From Beta vulgaris subsp. vulgaris (taxonomy: Eukaryota > Streptophyta > Magnoliopsida > Caryophyllales > Amaranthaceae), in contig NC_079205.1 in assembly GCF_026745355.1 (NCBI RefSeq), positions 54,374,025 to 54,438,024 of the forward strand: a stretch of DNA of 64,000 nt, in the 5' to 3' direction. The notes under the pieces are model-generated. The model had not been told where the DNA came from. It made no database searches and saw nothing but the letters and a program-made list of their open reading frames with translations. Made by a program: the position numbers and the translations under genes. Positions 59,086 to 64,000 of the stretch are shown here, one piece after another. Each line of letters starts with the position of its first letter. The stretch's first letter is position 1.

Positions 59086-59112
59086 CCGTGCATTGCACGG
59101 GTACTAACCTAG
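59086..59112 (+). terminator. H3 Helitron 3' end: hairpin, spacer, CTAG
   Basis: A perfect 7-bp stem CCGTGCA/TGCACGG with one loop base is followed by an 8-nt spacer GTACTAAC and CTAG, then T. It differs in sequence from the H1/H2 end but keeps the layout. Confidence 0.8.
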
Positions 59113-59413
59113 TTACTCTATATATTTTGCAAAAGTGGTAATAAATGATGATGTAATTCTATAAAAAAAAATGATATTTAAGGATGAACAAACATTACCA
59201 TAGATACTAACATGGGACGAAGCCATATTTGGTTAAGGAGGAATGGTGGTGTATCTTTAGGGTTTCCCAAGAAAAGAAGCACATATTTAGCAAGATCATT
59301 TGAAAGACAGGGAGGAGTTTACATTTTACATTCATGGTCCCTCAGTCCTAGTATCTGAATTGTGAACAGCAAAATGATAGGGTGAAAAGTGAAAACCATA
59401 TCTACTAGTATAA
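59113..59413. other. Intergenic and NAA38 3' UTR
   Basis: This unique sequence lies between the H3 end and the NAA38 stop codon. No other gene is seen. Confidence 0.5.
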
Positions 59414-59776
59414 CTAAATATCCTTTAAAGAGAGCAATGACAATTGTTCTTCAACAGCGCAGTCAATGTGACAAGAGGTTCGACATGATGAAGGGATAAG
59501 AATAAGACCGAGGCCACGTTGTTCCATAGGTGAATTAGATGAGGACCGTCTAACACTTCGAAACTCTATGGCATCTTGCAAAATTATGTTCCCCTGCTTA
59601 TCCATGCAATGAAAATTCCCCATGAAAAAACGACCATCATTTACACCTACCAGCATTCTACGAAACAGCAACTTCTTGACTGCGCCAACAGCATTCACAT
59701 CGCTGGTCTTTGAATGGCATTCGTTTGAGAAACCTTCTGGATATACAGATGTTCCGGCCTCTCCTTCAAATTCCAT
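59414..59776 (-). CDS. NAA38: NatC auxiliary subunit, Sm-like (N-alpha-acetyltransferase 38)
   Basis: It encodes 120 aa in one exon from ATG 59776. The Sm-like core is VKKLLFRRMLVGVNDGRFFM, then GNFHCMDKQGNIILQDAIEF, an RSVRRSSSNSPMEQRGLGLI insert, and LIPSSCRTSCHIDCAVEEQL. This pattern (RR-L-G---DGR---G-F-C-DK-GNIIL) is that of LSMD1/NAA38/Mak31. The protein assists the NatC complex (NAA30, NAA35), which acetylates N termini such as Met-Leu and Met-Ile on ribosomes. Length fits the family. The reading frame is intact. An acceptor site (TTTTGTGCAG) at 59818 shows a 5'-UTR intron leading to exon 1 near 62599-62750. The gene looks functional and lies just outside the transposon stack. Confidence 0.88.
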   Translation of the reverse strand: MEFEGEAGTSVYPEGFSNECHSKTSDVNAVGAVKKLLFRRMLVGVNDGRFFMGNFHCMDKQGNIILQDAIEFRSVRRSSSNSPMEQRGLGLILIPSSCRTSCHIDCAVEEQLSLLSLKDI

Positions 59777-59817
59777 ATCCAATTACCAAGTTGTGTAACC
59801 AGATCAGCTTTCTTCCA

Positions 59818-62598
59818 CTGCACAAAACAGGAGTATGATATAAGCTAGCAATGGGAGGAGTAACAATGCAACTTAATCTATACTAAAGAAAAGGTTATAT
59901 AAAGAATGTATTCCTAAACCCTTGAAGTGATTTTATAGTTGTTAGAATCCAGTTGTTTGGGCAAGTTGCTTGTAGTGTTTAACCAACCATCACGCCATCC
60001 AGCACAGTCCTCTTATCCGCATAAACCTATGAATAAGCATAGCTGCTACTACAAAGCTTAGCTCAAACAAGCAAAACGGAAAATTCTCCTCTTAAAGCGG
60101 AAAGCAGCATAGCTAGTACTACAAAGCCTAGCCCAAACAAGAAGCAAAGGAAAGATTTTCCTCTTAAAGCAGGAAGCAGTAAAAGCACATATTAATGGAA
60201 TAACTCCAGCTAATGGTCAAGTATACAAGCAACCTGAATTGCTACATCCATAATAGCATAAACATGTTGGATTGCAAACATAAGACCTTCTAAGAATTCA
60301 AATTTCATTATTTAATTTACATACCCTTATGCAACCCATCATGCATCAATTCACATGCATTCACCATGGTGCTACAACTCTTTAGCAAACAAAAGACTTG
60401 GCTGGAGCCATTGAGAAAGAGGCACGGATGAACATTAGCATATACACTAGGACTGCCGACTGAAGTGGTAAGCTTAGCTAGTTAATTATATTGAACTTTG
60501 GACATGTTTGATTATACTAGCTAATAATAGCAGTAAAGTGTATAATGACATTGGGTGACTCAAGGTGCTAGAATAATTTTGCAATACCTATCCAAAATCT
60601 TAATGGAAGATGGACCATGTCGCGTTCATCTAAATGGACAAATACAAGACTTCAACTTGAATCACCAATGTATATGGACCACTGTAGGAAGGCATCCTCT
60701 AAATTAAATATAAATAGAAGTTGGGATTATTACAAACACTTTTTCTAATTTTAAAACCATTATTCTTCACTTATGTTATCTGTATCCTATCTCAGCCAAT
60801 GTGTAGGAATTAGAATCACTCTTGGCTGTAGGGAGTAGGGACTGGTTTAATTTAAAACATCCTGGGTTTTTAACTATTGTTTCATAAATTCAAAAACAAT
60901 GATGGTTTTCATTCTAAACTAATAATAATACTCTTGAAGCAATAAGAAACCTTGCAATGTTCAACCTTTTCATTTGCCTTTTATGTTCTCTTAAGGCTTT
61001 TCATATCCATAAAGTATGGTATGTCCCAATGCATTACACAAAGTATTTTGATGACACATACAGAGTTTATGGTTCTCTCATAACTTATCAATTGGGAAGC
61101 AAGCTGTAGACCACTTGGAAAAGGAACATTAGTCAATTCCCCTAACATAAGAAGTCCAACAAATGCAGGACTTAGCATAGCAATCCATAAAAGAAAACCA
61201 AGGAATTGGCAAAAACAAGGTGACAACCAAAAGGAACTACTAATAACTAAGTAGAATTGATATGACTCAACGAAGCAGCTTATTAAGGTCCACAACATTG
61301 TTGCATATAGACATCTGTACCCGCAAAAAGTTCTCTTTCTATCTACCACACAATTACTACTACGCCTATTGTGACTCTCAATACAAAAATCAATATTGGG
61401 AATATAGTCCCATAGACCTCTATAAAAGAAGTCCAATCTAGATAAAAATTGATAGCTTGTACCTCCATTGTATCAAATATCAATTATCACTTTAAGTACC
61501 AAACTTCTCCATTTGATAAATATGCTACCTAGTACCATAATAATGTCAACCAACCCAGAAAAAAAAGTAAAACAAACTGCATCTGTTTGTTGAAGACTAA
61601 CACCTCTAAAATATTCAAGCTAATAACTACGCTGAAAGATTAGAGAAACACTATTATAGTGTTTATGTTATCATTGACAGTCAATTGATTGAAGCTAAGA
61701 ACTGATGTTTCCAAATAAAGTTGAATGGTAGGAAGAAAAAAAATTCCAAATTACTTTGAAGTTTATATCCCCACAACTTTATATGACATCAGGTTTTTAA
61801 CTAATTGACGAAAACCAGCATGCTTGGGACTCTTCAATTACATTTCGGAAAAATATCCATTCTCCTCCTATCATAGTGGCAGCTTAGCGTAGATTTAGAC
61901 CTGAGCTAGCTTTCTTAGGTAATGCAAATGAACTGATTCTTTAAATTTTGGACAAGACATTTTTCATTGATCACACAAGCTATCATTGAATCCGTCGTCC
62001 TATGCTTGACAACTTGATCATTCTTAGAAATTTACTTACTAGAAAATAGGAATCCCACCAATAATCACCTAAAGGGCATAACAAATACTTCTATTGCATT
62101 GCCTTCTAGATAAGAGAGCTCATACTATCAACAAATATGTGGAAAATGTACCCCTTTTTTTTTCCTTCATGTCCTATACTCTTATGAACTTCAATGATTA
62201 GCTAAATTTCTAGTCTAATTAATCTAATTTCACACATCAGAAAAAAGAAAAAAGCTAAAAAATGTCAATGAACAACCTAGCAAGATGGTTCAACTTCATC
62301 AATCAAGAACACCCATGAAATTAATAAGTCAAGAAAAAAAAAATTCCAAAACAAGCGCAGCAAAGCAACTCAACTTCATTCATAACATAAGTTCGACCGT
62401 TATCATAACAGAAAACTTCCGAAAAATGTCAGCAACCACAAAATCGCAGATGATGAGATGAACCCTAAAGATCTGATTTTTTTTTTGAGCTTATCAATGT
62501 AAAATCTAAAAGATAAAAAAATCAAAATTAATGCTCAAATATGTGGAAGATTAAAGTGTTGAAGCATTAAAATTTATATAAAGTACATCTGAATATAC
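59818..62598 (-). other. Large 5'-UTR intron of NAA38
   Basis: On the minus strand the donor is CAAAG|GTATATTC (62598) and the acceptor is TTTTGTGCAG|TGG (59818). The 2.8-kb intron holds no convincing ORF; a 151-codon frame at 60981-61436 is unlike any protein I know. A tandem repeat lies at 60038-60180. No ATG lies in exon 1, so splicing would affect only the leader. Confidence 0.6.
60038..60180. repeat. Tandem duplication of about 68 bp
   Basis: AGCATAGCTGCTACTACAAA...CTCTTAAAGCGGAA is followed by AGCATAGCTAGTACTACAAA...CTCTTAAAGCAGGA, inside the NAA38 intron. Confidence 0.8.
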
Positions 62599-62760
62599 CT
62601 TTGAAAATTTTGGAAGAACGAAGTTTTCGATCTCGTCGAAAGAGTTAAGATTACCCGCAGTGCTATTCTCTGACTCTTCGTGTGAGTTGATCGTTTTGGG
62701 AGAAGGTAATTTGATGCTGGAAATCCGAATGCGTCGAGTTGTTAGATAGAAAGCTGGAAT
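62599..62760 (-). promoter_or_regulatory. NAA38 first (non-coding) exon and probable start region
   Basis: The exon ends CCAAAATTTTCAAAG before the GT donor. Its 5' limit is not defined by sequence. No clear TATA box is present, as is usual for housekeeping genes. A hAT MITE begins about 55 bp further upstream. Confidence 0.45.
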
Positions 62761-62813
62761 GGAGGAATGCTAGAGGGACAAAAGGAGGTGTAAAGTTTTT
62801 GCCTAGAAGGCTA

Positions 62814-63117
62814 TAGAGGTGATCATGGCCGGGTTCGGGCCGGGCCGCACCCAAAAAAAATTGTCCAATGGTCGGGCCGGGCCGGTCCTAAATTGCGGAT
62901 CGAATTTTTGTGTCCAAAGCCCGCTATTTCGGGCCTAAATTAGTGGGCTTTTGCGGGCCAAAACGAGTCGGGCCAAAAAATAGACTAAAAAGTTGTTTTT
63001 GGCTTGCTCAAAGCTCGCCAAAGCAAAAAAAAAGGACGGTCGGGCCCGGCCCGAGGGTCGAAAAATTTTGCCCGAAACCCGGCCCGAAAATGGGCCGGGC
63101 CAAAATGATCACCTCCA
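62814..63117. mobile_element. GC-rich hAT MITE upstream of NAA38, 8-bp TSD
   Basis: The left end is TAGAGGTGATCAT and the right, inverted, TGGAGGTGATCAT, flanked by GAAGGCTA (62806-62813 and 63118-63125). The 304-bp interior is rich in GGGCCGGGCC motifs in both orientations. Its G+C content stands out sharply from the AT-rich surroundings. Confidence 0.85.
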
Positions 63118-63129
63118 GAAGGCTAGAAG

Positions 63130-63354
63130 TAGGGGTGATCATGGCCAGACCGGACCAGGTCCGAGTCGCGCCTAAAAATTGCCCATTAATCGGGTCAGGC
63201 CAAAATTTGGACACAAAATTATGTGTCCAAAACCCGCTATTTCAGGCCTAAATGAGCGGAGCTTTTTGGATCGAAATCGGGCCAAGTCAAAAAAATAGAC
63301 TAAAAAATCATTTTTGGCTTGCCCAAAGCAAAAATCGTGTTGGGCCCGACAAGG
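63130..63354. mobile_element. Second, truncated copy of the GC-rich hAT MITE
   Basis: It starts TAGGGGTGATCATGGCCAGA only 4 bp after the TSD of the first copy, in the same orientation. It parallels that copy (CCCGCTATTTC-GGCCTAAAT, TTTTTGGCTTGC-CAAAGC) to about GTTGGGCCCGAC, where the match stops. The right terminus is missing. Confidence 0.75.
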
Positions 63355-63378
63355 AATTATTCACGAAATTAATTAAAA

Positions 63379-63701
63379 TCTTCAATAAAAGAAGTTAGTG
63401 AGATATTTTGAAAACATAATAATTCGTATTTATAAAGTTCAACCAATATCATTTTAACATCTATAATCGTTAAAGAATTATAATAAACTGTTGACAAGGA
63501 ATTAATGAATCATCTTCCAAATTTTTCAGTGATGGTGTTAAACAGTTAAAATCGATCAACTTCAATTTTAAAAAATAATTTCTATAGAACTTCCATAATT
63601 GAAATTACTACCAAAATAATTTTAGATTCGAAAAACATGCTCATTTGTATATGGAACTACATAAGGTTGTTGACGCACGCATCACGTGCATATACGACTA
63701 G
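63379..63701 (+). mobile_element. Small Helitron 3' end, possible full element
   Basis: The hairpin GCACG-CATCA-CGTGC (63675-63689) is followed by an 8-nt spacer ATATACGA, CTAG (63698-63701) and T. This is the same design and loop as the element ending at 8596. A candidate 5' end A|TCTTCAATAAAAGAAG at 63379 would make it 323 bp; that start is tentative. Confidence 0.6.
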
Positions 63702-63726
63702 TATCTAGTAAACAAAGAACATAGTA

Positions 63727-63826
63727 CATCTAAGCCAAGTTCTTTTCGACTTATTTTCAATTCATTTCCATTTAATTAATTTAAGTTCAGTTAATTTCAT
63801 CTTATCTCATTCGAAAAGAATGGGGC
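63727..63826. mobile_element. Short TIR element, about 0.1 kb
   Basis: GCCAAGTTCTTTTCGA at the left is matched by the inverse of TCGAAAAGAATGGGGC at the right. The left inner text (CTTATTTTCAATTCA) resembles that of the element at 12161-12965. The TSD is unclear. Confidence 0.4.
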
Positions 63827-63904
63827 ACTAATTGCAACCAAAGCATCCTTTAATAACAACTACACTATTTTTTTTGCTGAATATATCATAAAAAAAAACG
63901 ATCA

Positions 63905-64000
63905 CTTCCTCCGTTTCTTTTTAGTTAATCAGCTTCACTTTTAGGGATAATTAAGAAGAATGTACATAAAAAAAAAAAAAAAAAACTGAAAAGGTAAAGA
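63905..64000. mobile_element. Mariner/Stowaway-like terminus cut by window end
   Basis: CTTCCTCCGTTTCTTTTTAG is close to the TIRs of the mariner and the Stowaway in this window. No partner is visible before the window ends. Confidence 0.5.

Larger units (their letters stand above)
13933..59112 (+). mobile_element. Outermost Helitron H3, non-autonomous, split by nested insertions
   Basis: The 3' end is a perfect hairpin CCGTGCA-T-TGCACGG (59086-59100) with CTAG at 59109-59112 followed by T. The 5' end is inferred. Removing H2 (13937-51420) and the Stowaway (51427-51675 plus one TA) rejoins A|TCTA with TTACTATATACTAAAAG, giving a typical Helitron start at 13933 preceded by A13932. Without all inserts H3 would be about 1.6 kb with no coding sequence: 51421-51426, 51678-52069, 53248-53671 and 58362-59112. 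The 3' end is solid. The 5' assignment depends on a four-base TCTA that could be chance. Confidence 0.55.

Noticed and set aside
60981..61436. 151-codon minus-strand ORF with hydrophobic stretches
   Set aside because: It sits in the NAA38 5'-UTR intron and has no recognised motif.

Overview
This window is repeat-dominated nuclear DNA from a flowering plant. It is AT-rich, split by spliceosomal introns, and packed with Helitrons, Stowaway, Tourist, Mutator-like, hAT and CACTA elements and a plant-type mariner. A dicot is most likely. The F-box family and mariner type seen here are common in Caryophyllales (the beet and spinach group), but that placement is only a guess. Two host genes are convincing, both on the minus strand: a berberine-bridge-enzyme-like FAD oxidase (9867-11483) and a small Sm-like gene matching NAA38, the NatC auxiliary subunit (CDS 59414-59776, with an intron in its 5' UTR reaching 62599).

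Left flank (1-13932). It holds a CACTA end, a LINE RNase H remnant, a 13-bp-TSD retroinsertion, a deleted CACTA element and several MITEs with clear target-site duplications. It also has a small Helitron and the oxidase gene. Two short segmental duplications supply empty-site copies for three of the insertions.

Centre (13933-59112). About 45 kb can be read as a stack of nested transposons. An outermost short Helitron (H3, 13933-59112) was hit 4 nt from its 5' end by a second Helitron (H2, 13937-51420, plus orientation). H2 was hit 116 bp from its 5' end by a related Helitron in the opposite orientation (H1, 14053-42382, minus orientation). H1 contains a probable solo LTR (22555-27016), and that LTR contains a deleted hAT element (23331-25991). 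H3 also took up a Stowaway MITE, a 1.17-kb hAT-type element and a 4.7-kb mariner. Boundaries rest on 5' TC ends, 3' hairpin plus CTAG ends, A|T insertion sites, TSDs and homology across the junctions.

H1 is 28.3 kb. In its own direction (right to left) it carries an unrecognised 180-aa ORF, a divergent RPA-like OB-fold gene, a captured intron-bearing F-box pseudogene (At2g35280-like), an RPA1-like gene with at least eight exons, and a multi-exon Rep/PIF1 helicase gene with HUH, two-Tyr and Walker motifs. All the coding regions except the 180-aa ORF carry frameshifts, so H1 is probably inactive now. H2 keeps a decayed relative of the 180-aa ORF, the C-terminal half of Rep/helicase, and two Helitron 3' ends in tandem.

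Right flank (59113-64000). It holds the NAA38 gene, a GC-rich hAT MITE just upstream of it, a second truncated copy, another small-Helitron 3' end and the start of one more mariner/Stowaway-like terminus at the window edge.
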